DNA of 35,455 nucleotides, taken from contig JAHEZM010000030.1 in the NCBI GenBank assembly GCA_023251075.1, positions 1 to 35,455 of the forward strand, given 5' to 3'. The notes beneath the pieces were generated by a model. That model ran no database searches. It saw only the letters and a program-made list of their open reading frames with translations, and was not told where the DNA came from. Position numbers and translations under genes: made by a program. Below, in pieces: positions 7,462-15,788 of this stretch. This stretch comes from Flavobacteriales bacterium (lineage in GTDB: Bacteria > Bacteroidota > Bacteroidia > Flavobacteriales_C > GCA-002722245). Numbering within the stretch: the stretch's first letter is position 1; every line of letters starts with the position of its first letter.

Positions 7462-10400
7462 TTATCTAATCACCTGAACCCATCCTGTTTTCTCATAATT
7501 TTTATGAGCAGAATCTGTGTAAGTCAATATCCAATAATACACTCCGCTTGCTACTATTCCGCCATTGAATTTCACATCCCAAACAGGGAAAACATTTTGC
7601 GATTCAAACATCCTGATTCCCCAACGGTCATAAACCACAAAATGAATCTCTAAGATATTATCCATAATATCTTTATAATTCCCATCGGTTACCTTACCAA
7701 AGATATCCTTACAAATTTTAAATTCATCATTCTGACCATCACCATTAGGAGTAGTTACGTTAGGAACACACAATATGGTTGGCTTACAATATTCACCCAC
7801 ATGAATAGTATCCTTATCAATACAATTATTTGCATCGGTAACGGTTACCATGAAATCACCAATTGATTTTACAATGGCAAAGGTATCAGTACTGAAATCC
7901 GACCACAACACACTTGCAAAAGTATCCGCTACAGTTACTCTATAAGTTTCATGACCAGTAAAGCACACGGTAGTATCGATACCTAAATCAACATGAGGTA
8001 AAGCATTTACTGTTACAAAAACACTATCACTTCCAATACATCCTGCACCATCCATTACCACCACTCCATACAATCCTTGTTGATTGATAGTTCTTGATGA
8101 AAGATTACCCACTAAACCTATATCAGTATTCCAATTGTAAGTAACAGGAGCTGAAAATGGCCCGTACTGCGCTGCGTTCAATGTTACTGAAGCATCGGCA
8201 CAAATAGGACTCACTTGGAAATCCACGTGTAAAGTATCTCCCATGGCAATTTGAGCAAAAGCACTATCGGTACATCCATGAGTGTCGGTCACTTCTACCC
8301 AAACCTGGGTATTTGGAGTGTTGTAACTTATGGTAGCTGTTGTTTCTGTTGTACTCCATAAATACGCCGACCAATTTGCGGGAGAAGGAATTAAAGTGAT
8401 ACTACCACCCGGACAAACAGAAGTGTCGGCCAAACTCACCACAGGTAATGCATAAACATTCAAATCTTCTGATGCAGAGTTTACACAACCATTTGCATCG
8501 GTAAACGTGTAAGTAATAGTATGCGGACCAACACCTGCAACGAAAGGATCAAAAGTTGGAGAAACAGTAATTCCTGTTCCTGAATAAGTTCCATTAATTG
8601 GAGAACCACCCGACAAAGCAAATGCGGCATCATCAATACAAGCAATGCTATCTGTTAAAGTAAGTGTTACCACAGGGAGAGCATTCACTCTCAATGTATC
8701 TGTGGCAGTATTACTACAACCATTTCCATCTGTATAAGAATAGGTAATAATATTAGCACCTATATTCGCTTGAGAAGGATCAAAAGTAGGTGAAGCAGTT
8801 ATTCCACCGCCAGAATAAGTTCCTGGAGTTGGATTACCTCCCGTTAGAGCGAAAGGAGCTTCATCAATACAAGCAGCAGTATCAGCAAATACCAATGTTA
8901 CTATTGGTAAATCGTTTACTGTTAGCACATCTGTATTCGAATTAACACAACCATTTGCATCAGTATGAGTGTAAGTTATAGTATGCGGACCAACTCCGGC
9001 TACTCCCGGATCAAAACTTGGGGAAACACCTACTCCTGTTCCTGAATAAGTTCCTGGTGTTGGAGAACCTCCTGTTAAGTTAAATGCAGGTTCATCAACA
9101 CAAGCCGCATCATCTCCAAGAGTAAATGTAACAATAGGTAAAGCATTTACAGTTAATGTATCTATTGCCAAATCAGTACATCCATTACCATCAGTATAAG
9201 TGTAAGTAATAGCATGTTTTCCAACTCCTGCCACCGCAGGATCAAAACTTGGGGAAACACCCACTCCCGTTCCTGAATAGGTTCCCAGCGCTGGTAAGCC
9301 ACCTGTTAAATTAAATGCTACTTCATCAATACAAGCTGCAGTATCAGCCAATGTTAAAGTAACATTAGGTAAATCATTTACTGTAAGAATATCTGTTGCA
9401 GTATTGGTACAACCATTTACATCAGTATGAGAATAAGTAATTGTATGCGGACCAACTCCGGCTACGCCTGGATCAAAGCTTGGGGAAATACCCACTCCTG
9501 TTCCTGAATAGGTTCCTGGTGCTGGTAAACCACCTGTTAAATTGAAGGCGGCTTCATCAATACAAGCTGCATCATCACCCAAGGTTAAGGTTACTACAGG
9601 TAAAGCATTTACCGTAAGAACATCTGTTGCCGTTGCGGTACAACCATTCACATCAGTATGAGAATAAGTAATTGTATGTGGACCAACTCCGGCTGCTCCC
9701 GGATCAAAACTTGGAGAAACACCTACACCTGTTCCTGAATAAGTTCCTGGTGCTGGTAAACCACCTGATAAATTAAAAGCAGATTCACTTACACAAGCCG
9801 CATCATCGGCCAACGTTAAAGTTACTACCGGCAAAGCATTTACAGTTATAACATCTGTTGCAGTGGCGGTACAAGAATTTCCATCTGTATAAGAATAAGT
9901 AATAGTTTGTGGGCCAACACCTGCCACTGCAGGATCAAAATTTGGAGAAACCGCTATACCTGTTCCTGAATAAGTTCCACCACCAGGAGATCCACCTGTT
10001 AATGCAAAAGCAGCCTCATTTACACATGCCGCATCATCACCTAAAACTAAAGTAACATTAGGTTTATTGACTAAGAAAGTTCTCTCCGGATTATTTCCAC
10101 AACCACCTCCTTGAGCAGCAACAGTATATCTTACAGTGTAAGAACCTGCCACAGTGTTATTAATATTAAAAGTATTACCACCGGTAACAGAAGCTAAATT
10201 ACCTACAGGCCAACTTACCAAAGTCCATGTTCCTGCGGCGGCTGTTCCTTTATATAAGTTTAGGTTAAAAGTTAAATTTGAACTACACACATTGGGAATA
10301 GATACGGCCAACGATGTATCTTTACAAGCACCACATGCTCCTACTGTTATATCTAGCGTATCAATAACGGTACAAAGTGCACCATAGCTGTAATAAATTT

Positions 10401-11952
10401 GATGGGCACCTGCACCTGCAATCGACGGGTCAAAAACACCATTGGCAGCATCAGTAATACAAGCACCACAGGATGCCGACCAACCATTTGGATTATTTAG
10501 TGGATCTTCTGCATTCGTTCCTTTACAAAACCAGGTTGCTGCTAAATTAACCGGCGCATCATCACAATCCATTGCCGCAGGAGGAGTAATAACCAGATAA
10601 TCACTTGGCGGAATAAACATATTTGAAAGACCTCTGTTAGAGTTTTGAGTAAGTGCTTTTGTACTTGCTACTACATTAGTTCCTGCATTCAAATCAGCTC
10701 CGGTAGGAAAAGTAAAAACATTTAAATTATTATTAAAAGTTGCCTGATACAATTTACCATCACCGCCCAACTTTAAATCTCCCGAAACTACTGCCGAGTT
10801 AGAAACATTTTTAACAGAGGCATAAATTGCCGCTTTGGTTGCTAAAGAACCATCTAACCACAATAATCTCCCTGCTCCCGCTGATGCCACCACATACAAA
10901 CCTTTACTATCTGGCGCCCATTCACAATCGTAATTAGGGCTATAATCTGAAGCTCCAAAATGCGCCCACGACCATTGTCCTTCCTCATTTGCCACTGCTT
11001 TAGCGTTTGAAAGTACCCCTGTGGTGTTATTAAAATCTGAAATCATAATTGCCTCATCTTTATCCTCATTACCGTTCATGTCATTCACTGTAGCAGCATA
11101 TTTCCCATCCCATGATATTTTCAATGAACCTCTTTCATAATCATCGTTCCATGCGTCGGTTGATAGAGGTTGATTTCCAAAATCCCAACGGTGTCCAAAT
11201 TCTAAAACGTTTGCCTGAGCAATATTTGATTTAACAGGTGTTGTATTTAAGCCACTACAGGTAAGTGAATAAGAATAGAAATTATAAAAATTAGCTGTAT
11301 TGCCTTTTCCTGATTGGCGGGCAACAATCCATATATCAAATCCATTGGAATGAAAAGTAGCTTCTACCTGCTCTGTAGTACGATAATCATTTCCCAAATT
11401 ATCTTTCAAACGCACAGGAACGGTGCTGGTCATCGTAGTTAAATCGAGAATACAATAATTCAAACCAACATCAACCGCTGTTAATGCATCATCTGACGTA
11501 AAAATAAAAACTTTATTAGGGTTAAAAGGGTGACGAACCGCAACGATACCCTGAACAGCAGAACTCCTCTCACCCACAGAACCACCTTCATTACCGGCCA
11601 ATAAATTATTTGCAATCAATGTACCATCTGCTTTCCACAGAGATCTACCATTGGAGTAAGCCAACAAATTCCCTGCATTGTCGCTTATTGCAGCAGTTCC
11701 CTCATACCCCCTATTTAATTCGTTGGCACCAATTGCTTTATAACTCAGTGTTGGAGATCCAGTTCCCCCGGCAAAATTCATAAATACACCATCGCCATAA
11801 AACCAGGTGGCATTAGAACCCCACTGCCATGGATTAGCATAATTTGCAGAACATACCTGTGATTGAACATTGGAAGATATTATCACCAAGGTCAATAGAA
11901 ATAATAAAAAAAACCTCCTTAAAAAAGGAGCCCCCGTCATCGTGTTTTCCAT
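7462..11952 (-). CDS. Large secreted repeat protein with type IX secretion C-terminal domain
   Basis: This is a 1496-residue surface or extracellular protein. It begins with a Sec signal peptide (basic 'LRR' then a hydrophobic 'FFLLFLLTLVII' core, ending near 'VQSQ'). Residues about 35-460 resemble the beta-propeller-like head found in gliding-motility-associated proteins. Near 630-1170 there are seven tandem 77-residue repeats, then PKD/Ig-like modules. The last ~100 residues form a type B T9SS sorting domain: 'TPNGDGQNDEF', 'VYDRWGIRMFES', 'ASGVYYWILTY' and a terminal 'VQVIR'. The T9SS machinery should export it and process or anchor this domain. ATG 11952 begins the frame; a second ATG at 11940 ('MTGAPFLRR') is an equally good start and gives a cleaner signal peptide. 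It looks monocistronic. A role in adhesion or gliding is plausible but not shown. Confidence 0.93.
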   Translation of the reverse strand: MENTMTGAPFLRRFFLLFLLTLVIISSNVQSQVCSANYANPWQWGSNATWFYGDGVFMNFAGGTGSPTLSYKAIGANELNRGYEGTAAISDNAGNLLAYSNGRSLWKADGTLIANNLLAGNEGGSVGERSSAVQGIVAVRHPFNPNKVFIFTSDDALTAVDVGLNYCILDLTTMTSTVPVRLKDNLGNDYRTTEQVEATFHSNGFDIWIVARQSGKGNTANFYNFYSYSLTCSGLNTTPVKSNIAQANVLEFGHRWDFGNQPLSTDAWNDDYERGSLKISWDGKYAATVNDMNGNEDKDEAIMISDFNNTTGVLSNAKAVANEEGQWSWAHFGASDYSPNYDCEWAPDSKGLYVVASAGAGRLLWLDGSLATKAAIYASVKNVSNSAVVSGDLKLGGDGKLYQATFNNNLNVFTFPTGADLNAGTNVVASTKALTQNSNRGLSNMFIPPSDYLVITPPAAMDCDDAPVNLAATWFCKGTNAEDPLNNPNGWSASCGACITDAANGVFDPSIAGAGAHQIYYSYGALCTVIDTLDITVGACGACKDTSLAVSIPNVCSSNLTFNLNLYKGTAAAGTWTLVSWPVGNLASVTGGNTFNINNTVAGSYTVRYTVAAQGGGCGNNPERTFLVNKPNVTLVLGDDAACVNEAAFALTGGSPGGGTYSGTGIAVSPNFDPAVAGVGPQTITYSYTDGNSCTATATDVITVNALPVVTLTLADDAACVSESAFNLSGGLPAPGTYSGTGVGVSPSFDPGAAGVGPHTITYSHTDVNGCTATATDVLTVNALPVVTLTLGDDAACIDEAAFNLTGGLPAPGTYSGTGVGISPSFDPGVAGVGPHTITYSHTDVNGCTNTATDILTVNDLPNVTLTLADTAACIDEVAFNLTGGLPALGTYSGTGVGVSPSFDPAVAGVGKHAITYTYTDGNGCTDLAIDTLTVNALPIVTFTLGDDAACVDEPAFNLTGGSPTPGTYSGTGVGVSPSFDPGVAGVGPHTITYTHTDANGCVNSNTDVLTVNDLPIVTLVFADTAACIDEAPFALTGGNPTPGTYSGGGITASPTFDPSQANIGANIITYSYTDGNGCSNTATDTLRVNALPVVTLTLTDSIACIDDAAFALSGGSPINGTYSGTGITVSPTFDPFVAGVGPHTITYTFTDANGCVNSASEDLNVYALPVVSLADTSVCPGGSITLIPSPANWSAYLWSTTETTATISYNTPNTQVWVEVTDTHGCTDSAFAQIAMGDTLHVDFQVSPICADASVTLNAAQYGPFSAPVTYNWNTDIGLVGNLSSRTINQQGLYGVVVMDGAGCIGSDSVFVTVNALPHVDLGIDTTVCFTGHETYRVTVADTFASVLWSDFSTDTFAIVKSIGDFMVTVTDANNCIDKDTIHVGEYCKPTILCVPNVTTPNGDGQNDEFKICKDIFGKVTDGNYKDIMDNILEIHFVVYDRWGIRMFESQNVFPVWDVKFNGGIVASGVYYWILTYTDSAHKNYEKTGWVQVIR
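8449..10065 (-). repeat. Seven tandem 231-bp (77-residue) coding repeats
   Basis: The large secreted protein has seven back-to-back units with an exact period of 231 bp (for example, the ACAACC of the 'NGC' codons recurs at 8485 and 8716). Each unit runs from 'LPxVTLTL' to 'DxLTVNx'. Consensus cores are 'DDAACIDEAAF', 'TGGxPxPGTYSGTGVGVSP', 'SFDPxVAGVGPHTITY' and 'TDxNGC'. Two cysteines per unit (near positions 14 and 65) are conserved and could form a disulfide. The middle units are the most alike, suggesting expansion by recombination. Confidence 0.95.
11906..11930 (-). promoter_or_regulatory. Terminator-like hairpin inside the signal-peptide codons
   Basis: On the minus strand the first codons contain CTCCTT-TTTT-AAGGAG (11915-11930) followed by GG and a run of eight T. 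The layout is that of an intrinsic terminator or attenuator, placed about 10-30 bases downstream of the start codon. The stem is short (6 bp), so efficiency may be low or conditional on translation. Confidence 0.4.
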
Positions 11953-12086
11953 AAGATGTAGTTTATTGCGCTTTAAAAATAGGTATTTGATTCATATTAA
12001 AAAAAATAATTTTCAACGATAATTTCAATTCATTCATCTTCAGAAACAACCATAAAGACATTAAATATGTGAGTGATAAAATTTTC

Positions 12087-12094
12087 TATATTTG
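12087..12094 (+). promoter_or_regulatory. -7 box (TATATTTG) directly before the Rrf2 gene
   Basis: TATATTTG matches TAnnTTTG fully. No clear TTG lies at the expected -33 distance. If active, transcription would start at about 12100, which coincides with the ATG, implying a leaderless or nearly leaderless message. Confidence 0.4.
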
Positions 12095-12099
12095 TTTCA

Positions 12100-12543
12100 A
12101 TGATCTCCAAAAAAACCAAATACGCAATTAACGCATTAGTTCACCTCGCTAAAAAAGCGGATGAAGGCCCAATTTTAATAAGTGAAATTGCTGATGCCGA
12201 AAATATTCCTCAAAAATTTTTGGAAGCTATTCTCCTCGACCTAAAAAAAGCTGGAATTTTAGCGAGTAAAAAAGGAAAAGGGGGTGGATATTATTTACTG
12301 AAACCAACTTTTGAGATTAACATCGCTGATGTGATGAGACTACTGGAAGGGCCTATTGCATTATTACCTTGTGTTTCTTATAAATTTTACGAGCGCTGTG
12401 AGGAATGTAAAGACGAAGAAACTTGTGGAATAAGAGATACTTTTTTAGATGTTAGAAACGAAACCGTACAACTGCTTAAAATGGCAACACTAAAAAACAT
12501 TCTTGATAGAGAGGCTAAACTCAAAAAGAAAGTAAAGAAATAA
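12100..12543 (+). CDS. Rrf2-family transcriptional regulator with four clustered cysteines
   Basis: This is a 147-residue winged-helix regulator. The ATG at 12100 ('MISKKTKYAINAL') is preferred over an in-frame GTG at 12073 because Rrf2 proteins begin just this way. The helix-turn-helix is 'ILISEIADAENIPQKFLEAILLDLKKAGIL', followed by the wing 'SKKGKGGGYYL'. C91, C100, C103 and C109 (spacing C-x8-C-x2-C-x5-C) lie where IscR and relatives hold an Fe-S cluster, so a redox, iron or sulfur signal is plausible. The family includes IscR, NsrR and CymR (the cysteine-metabolism repressor of Bacillus). It is convergent with the peroxiredoxin/Pst-like operon and shares its terminator. Regulation of that operon is an inference from position only. 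Confidence 0.92.
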   Translation: MISKKTKYAINALVHLAKKADEGPILISEIADAENIPQKFLEAILLDLKKAGILASKKGKGGGYYLLKPTFEINIADVMRLLEGPIALLPCVSYKFYERCEECKDEETCGIRDTFLDVRNETVQLLKMATLKNILDREAKLKKKVKK

Positions 12544-12544
12544 A

Positions 12545-12578
12545 AAAAAACCTTCCATCAGTCGATGGAAGGTTTTTT
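12545..12578. terminator. Bidirectional terminator between Rrf2 gene and peroxiredoxin
   Basis: Arms 12545-12559 (AAAAAACCTTCCATC) and 12564-12578 are perfect 15-bp complements with an AGTC loop and A/T tracts on both sides. It should end the Rrf2 transcript and the long minus-strand transporter operon. Confidence 0.9.
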
Positions 12579-12600
12579 CTTTTTTATCAAAATAGGATTA

Positions 12601-13233
12601 CTAATTCGGTTGGGGTGTCAATCTCAAATAATTCTTAACAATCTTAAATCCTTTTGGAAATTTAGCTGCTGCATCTTCATTGTTAATGGCAGGAGCAATC
12701 ACCACATCTTCTCCCGGTTTCCAATTGGCAGGAGTTGCTACGCTAAATTTAGCCGTTAATTGTAATGAATCAATTACACGTAAAAGTTCATCGAAATTTC
12801 TTCCGGTTGAAGCTGGATAAGTGATGATTAATTTTATTTTTTTATCCGGACCAACCACAAATACTGAACGCACAGTGAATTTGTCGTTTGCATTAGGATG
12901 AATCATATCGTATAACTCAGAAACTTTTCTGTCTTCATCGGCAATGATAGGAAAGTTCACTGTAGTATTTTGTGTTTCATTGATGTCTTTAATCCACCCT
13001 TGGTGAGATTCTAAGCCATCCACACTCAAAGCAATCACTTTAGTATTTCTTTTTTCGAACTCAGCTTTGTACTTGGCAACAGTTCCTAATTCTGTAGTAC
13101 AAACCGGAGTATAATCGGCTGGATGAGAAAATAAAACTACCCATCCTTCTCCAAGATATTGGTGAAAATTAATATCACCTTCACTTGATTTTGCTGTAAA
13201 ATCGGGAGCGATGTCCCCTAAACGTAAGCTCAT
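12601..13233 (-). CDS. 1-Cys peroxiredoxin (Prx6 type)
   Basis: This 210-residue cytosolic thiol peroxidase reduces H2O2 and organic hydroperoxides. The active-site motif is 'HPADYTPVCTTELG', with T42 and peroxidatic C45; the conserved Arg is R122 ('FTVRSVFVV'). C45 is the only cysteine in the protein, so there is no resolving Cys. Length, the 'PVCTTE' motif and the long C-terminal dimerisation part ('TPANWKPGEDVVIAP') place it in the Prx6 group. It begins 28 bp after the PstB-like gene on the same strand and probably is the last gene of that operon. A peroxidase at the end of an anion-uptake operon is unusual; phosphate operons normally end in phoU. Confidence 0.94.
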   Translation of the reverse strand: MSLRLGDIAPDFTAKSSEGDINFHQYLGEGWVVLFSHPADYTPVCTTELGTVAKYKAEFEKRNTKVIALSVDGLESHQGWIKDINETQNTTVNFPIIADEDRKVSELYDMIHPNANDKFTVRSVFVVGPDKKIKLIITYPASTGRNFDELLRVIDSLQLTAKFSVATPANWKPGEDVVIAPAINNEDAAAKFPKGFKIVKNYLRLTPQPN

Positions 13234-13261
13234 GTTTTTTTAATTTAATTGGTTAATACTA

Positions 13262-14026
13262 CTAACTTAAGAAACCTCTCACATAATCCTTTGTTAATTT
13301 TTCTTTAGGATCGAGAAGCAACTGTTCTGTTGGCGCAAACTCCACTATTTCTCCCATATAAACAAAGGCACAATAGTCGGAAACCCTTCTGGCCTGACGC
13401 AAAATATGCGTTACCAAAACAATAGTATATTTTTCTTTTAACTGAAGAAAAAGCTCTTCAATTTTTTGGGTAGAGACAGGATCTAAAGCCGATGTTGGTT
13501 CGTCACCTAAAATGATTTCAGGCTCAACAGCCAATCCTCTGGCCAAACACAATCTTTGTTGTTGTCCGATCGACAAACGTGACGCCGGAGCTTTCAATCT
13601 ATCTTTCACCTCATCCCATAAAGCAACATCTTTAAGATATTGCTCTACTAAATGATCTAATTTATGACGATCACGCTCACCGTGAATTCTCGGTCCGTAA
13701 GCAATGTTATCATAAATCGACATAGGTAAGGGGAAAGGGCGTTGCGACAACAATCCCATTTTTTTTCTAATGGCTGTTACATCCACACCTTTAGCATAAA
13801 TATCTTCACCATCCAACAACACTTTACCTTCTACTTTCACTTCCAAAGAAGAATCATGTAAACGATTAAATGTTTTAAGAAGAGTAGTTTTTCCGCAGCC
13901 AGAGGGACCAATAAAAGAAGTCACTTTTTTATCAGGAATATCAATACTGATATTTTTCAACGCATGATTAGCGCCATAATACAAGTTCAAATCCTGAACG
14001 CGAATATGAGGTGTTTCAAAGGTCAT
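13262..14026 (-). CDS. pstB: PstB-like ABC transporter ATP-binding protein
   Basis: This is a 254-residue ATPase of the phosphate-type ABC importer, on the cytoplasmic face with PstA and PstC. Walker A is 'GPSGCGKTT', the Q-loop region is 'KKMGLLSQRPFPLPMSIYDN', the signature is 'LSIGQQQRLCLARGLA', Walker B is 'EIILGDEP', and the switch His lies in 'LVTHILRQARRVSD'. It follows the PstB pattern ('FNRLHD', 'YDNIAYGPRIHG'). Two small departures are Ile for Gly in the LSGGQ signature and 'ILGDEP' for the commoner 'LLMDEP'. Its start overlaps the pstA stop by 4 bases (translational coupling). It is followed by a peroxiredoxin, not by phoU. The symbol reflects family; the transported anion is uncertain. 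Confidence 0.92.
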   Translation of the reverse strand: MTFETPHIRVQDLNLYYGANHALKNISIDIPDKKVTSFIGPSGCGKTTLLKTFNRLHDSSLEVKVEGKVLLDGEDIYAKGVDVTAIRKKMGLLSQRPFPLPMSIYDNIAYGPRIHGERDRHKLDHLVEQYLKDVALWDEVKDRLKAPASRLSIGQQQRLCLARGLAVEPEIILGDEPTSALDPVSTQKIEELFLQLKEKYTIVLVTHILRQARRVSDYCAFVYMGEIVEFAPTEQLLLDPKEKLTKDYVRGFLS

Positions 14027-14874
14027 ACTTTATTTTTTGAAAATTTTTTACTTAATAATCTTGCTAAAACACTAATTATTAAAACAAAAATGGTGAGTAT
14101 TAATGCTGAGGCGTATGCTTTTGCACGAACACCTTCGTACGGACTACTCAACTGATTAAAAATAGCCAGAGGTAAAGTGGCTGTTGGGTCTTCCATCGAG
14201 GTGGGAATATTATCACTAAATCCTGCTGTAAACATCACCGATGCCACATCGCCAATACCTCTTCCGAAGGCCAATAAAATGGCCGTCATGATACCTGGAG
14301 CAACTTGTTTTAAAATTACCCAAGCTGTTTCTAAGCGTGTGGCTCCCAATGAAAAAGTAGCTTCATACAATTCGTTAGGTACCGTACGAATCACCTCATC
14401 CATCGTTCTTATCATGATAGGAATCACCAATAAAGTAACCGCAATGATACCGCCCAAAAGGGAAGCACGCATACCGAGATACATCATTAATGTGAAACCA
14501 AATGCACCATAAACGATAGATGGAATTCCAAATAAAACATCGTATCCCATTCGCGTTAAGTTACCCAACCACGAACGTTTTCTTAAATAAGTATTGATAT
14601 AAATCACCACCGGCAAACTAATCAGCAAAGCCAACAATGAAGAACCTGCTGCAATATAAAACGAACCGATAATAGCATTTAAAACACCTCCTTCTCCACC
14701 GAGGAAAAACCCACCCGACGGAACTTTAGTGATCAAATCCCAACTCATTGCCGGTGCACCTTTCACCACGATAGTTCCTACTATCAAAAAGAAGCTACCC
14801 ACCACTATTAAAGCGGAGATGATCATTAGGATCTTAAAAAAACGCTCTTCTATATTTCTGCCTTTCACCTTCAT
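14023..14874 (-). CDS. pstA: PstA-like ABC transporter permease
   Basis: This 283-residue inner-membrane permease has about six hydrophobic helices. The cytoplasmic EAA loop that docks the ATPase is 'EATFSLGATRLETAWVILKQVAPGI'. The segment after it, 'LAFGRGIGDVASVMFTAG', has Asp-Val where many phosphate PstA proteins have Glu-Thr ('AIGET'). It starts immediately after pstC (no gap) and overlaps pstB by 4 bases, as in a tightly coupled operon. It forms the channel with PstC. The family is clear; specificity is set mostly by the binding protein. Confidence 0.92.
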   Translation of the reverse strand: MKVKGRNIEERFFKILMIISALIVVGSFFLIVGTIVVKGAPAMSWDLITKVPSGGFFLGGEGGVLNAIIGSFYIAAGSSLLALLISLPVVIYINTYLRKRSWLGNLTRMGYDVLFGIPSIVYGAFGFTLMMYLGMRASLLGGIIAVTLLVIPIMIRTMDEVIRTVPNELYEATFSLGATRLETAWVILKQVAPGIMTAILLAFGRGIGDVASVMFTAGFSDNIPTSMEDPTATLPLAIFNQLSSPYEGVRAKAYASALILTIFVLIISVLARLLSKKFSKNKV

Positions 14875-15768
14875 CTATTCTATTTTGCGCTTTACCCTAG
14901 CCAAAATGATTCTGGATACAGCATTAAAAATGAAAATAATAACAAACAACAAAAGCGCTGCAAAAAGCAAAGCCGAGTCGTACAATGGTACAGAAAAAGT
15001 TTCTCCAAAATTATTGGCAATAAGCACAGGTAATGGATAACCTGAATCAAAAACAGAATGTGGAATTCCGGGAACATTACCTCCGCACACCATTAGCACT
15101 GCAATGGTTTCTCCAAAAGCCCTTGATATTGCCAATACTGTGGAAGCTATCATTCCTGGCATCGCTTTCTTAAGCAATACTTTTTTTACCGTTTGCCAAG
15201 GTGTTGCACCTAACGATAAAGAGGCGTTTAGCATATCTCGGGGTACAGTAGAAAAAACCTCTAAAAACAAAGTGATCAATAAAGGAAAGATCATAATTGC
15301 CAAAACAATTCCTCCTGCTAAAACACTATATCCCGCAGAATTATCTACAAAGCTGGGGGCGATATGATCTTGAATTAAAGGAATGATAAACAACACTCCC
15401 CACACACCAAATAATACTGGTGGAATTCCCGACAATAAATCGACTACCGGCACGATCAACTTTCTCAAACGAGGATGCGCATATTCAGATAAATAAATAG
15501 AAACCAATAAGCAAAGTGGCAAAGCAAGAATGATGGCGATCGCCGTCACCCATAAAGTTCCCATGATAAAACCCAAAAAACCAAACTCACCCTTCTCGGG
15601 TTTCCATGCAGAAGAGGTCAATAAGTCGGTGAGAGAATAATTTTCTAAAAGAGGAAGAGAACGATAAAACAAGCCCCAGGCTACCAATACCGCCAAAAGA
15701 ATCGATACTAGTGTTAACACTAACATCGTTCTTCCTGCAATTTTATCTTTCAGTATCCTAATATTCAT
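14875..15768 (-). CDS. pstC: PstC-like ABC transporter permease
   Basis: This 297-residue inner-membrane permease is the partner of PstA. It has about six transmembrane segments; the N-terminal one is 'MLVLTLVSILLAVLVAWGLF'. The EAA loop is 'LNASLSLGATPWQTVKKVLLKKAMPGM', followed by 'LAISRAFGETIAVLMVCGG', which keeps the usual Gly-Glu-Thr. 'IYLSEYAHPRLRKLIVPVVDLLSGIPPVLFG' is a strong PstC signature. It lies 20 bp after pstS and abuts pstA. Its length is normal and no defect is seen. Confidence 0.93.
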   Translation of the reverse strand: MNIRILKDKIAGRTMLVLTLVSILLAVLVAWGLFYRSLPLLENYSLTDLLTSSAWKPEKGEFGFLGFIMGTLWVTAIAIILALPLCLLVSIYLSEYAHPRLRKLIVPVVDLLSGIPPVLFGVWGVLFIIPLIQDHIAPSFVDNSAGYSVLAGGIVLAIMIFPLLITLFLEVFSTVPRDMLNASLSLGATPWQTVKKVLLKKAMPGMIASTVLAISRAFGETIAVLMVCGGNVPGIPHSVFDSGYPLPVLIANNFGETFSVPLYDSALLFAALLLFVIIFIFNAVSRIILARVKRKIE

Positions 15769-15788
15769 TGGGCGGCAAATCTACTATT

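Noticed and set aside
8449-10065. Direct repeats as a CRISPR array
   Set aside because: The period is 231 bp, the repeats are in frame, and the whole unit is coding; there are no spacer-like unique segments.
10154-10387. Open frame of 77 codons on the plus strand within the T9SS gene
   Set aside because: It is antisense to a clear secreted-protein gene and its translation has no recognisable features; it is a by-product of codon bias.
12073-12099. GTG at 12073 as start of the Rrf2 gene
   Set aside because: It would add nine residues not found in the family, and the TATATTTG box lies inside that stretch; the ATG at 12100 fits the family N-terminus.
14177-15367. Several 87-111-codon plus-strand frames opposite pstA and pstC
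   Set aside because: They mirror hydrophobic permease codons in antisense; the minus-strand proteins are well conserved families.
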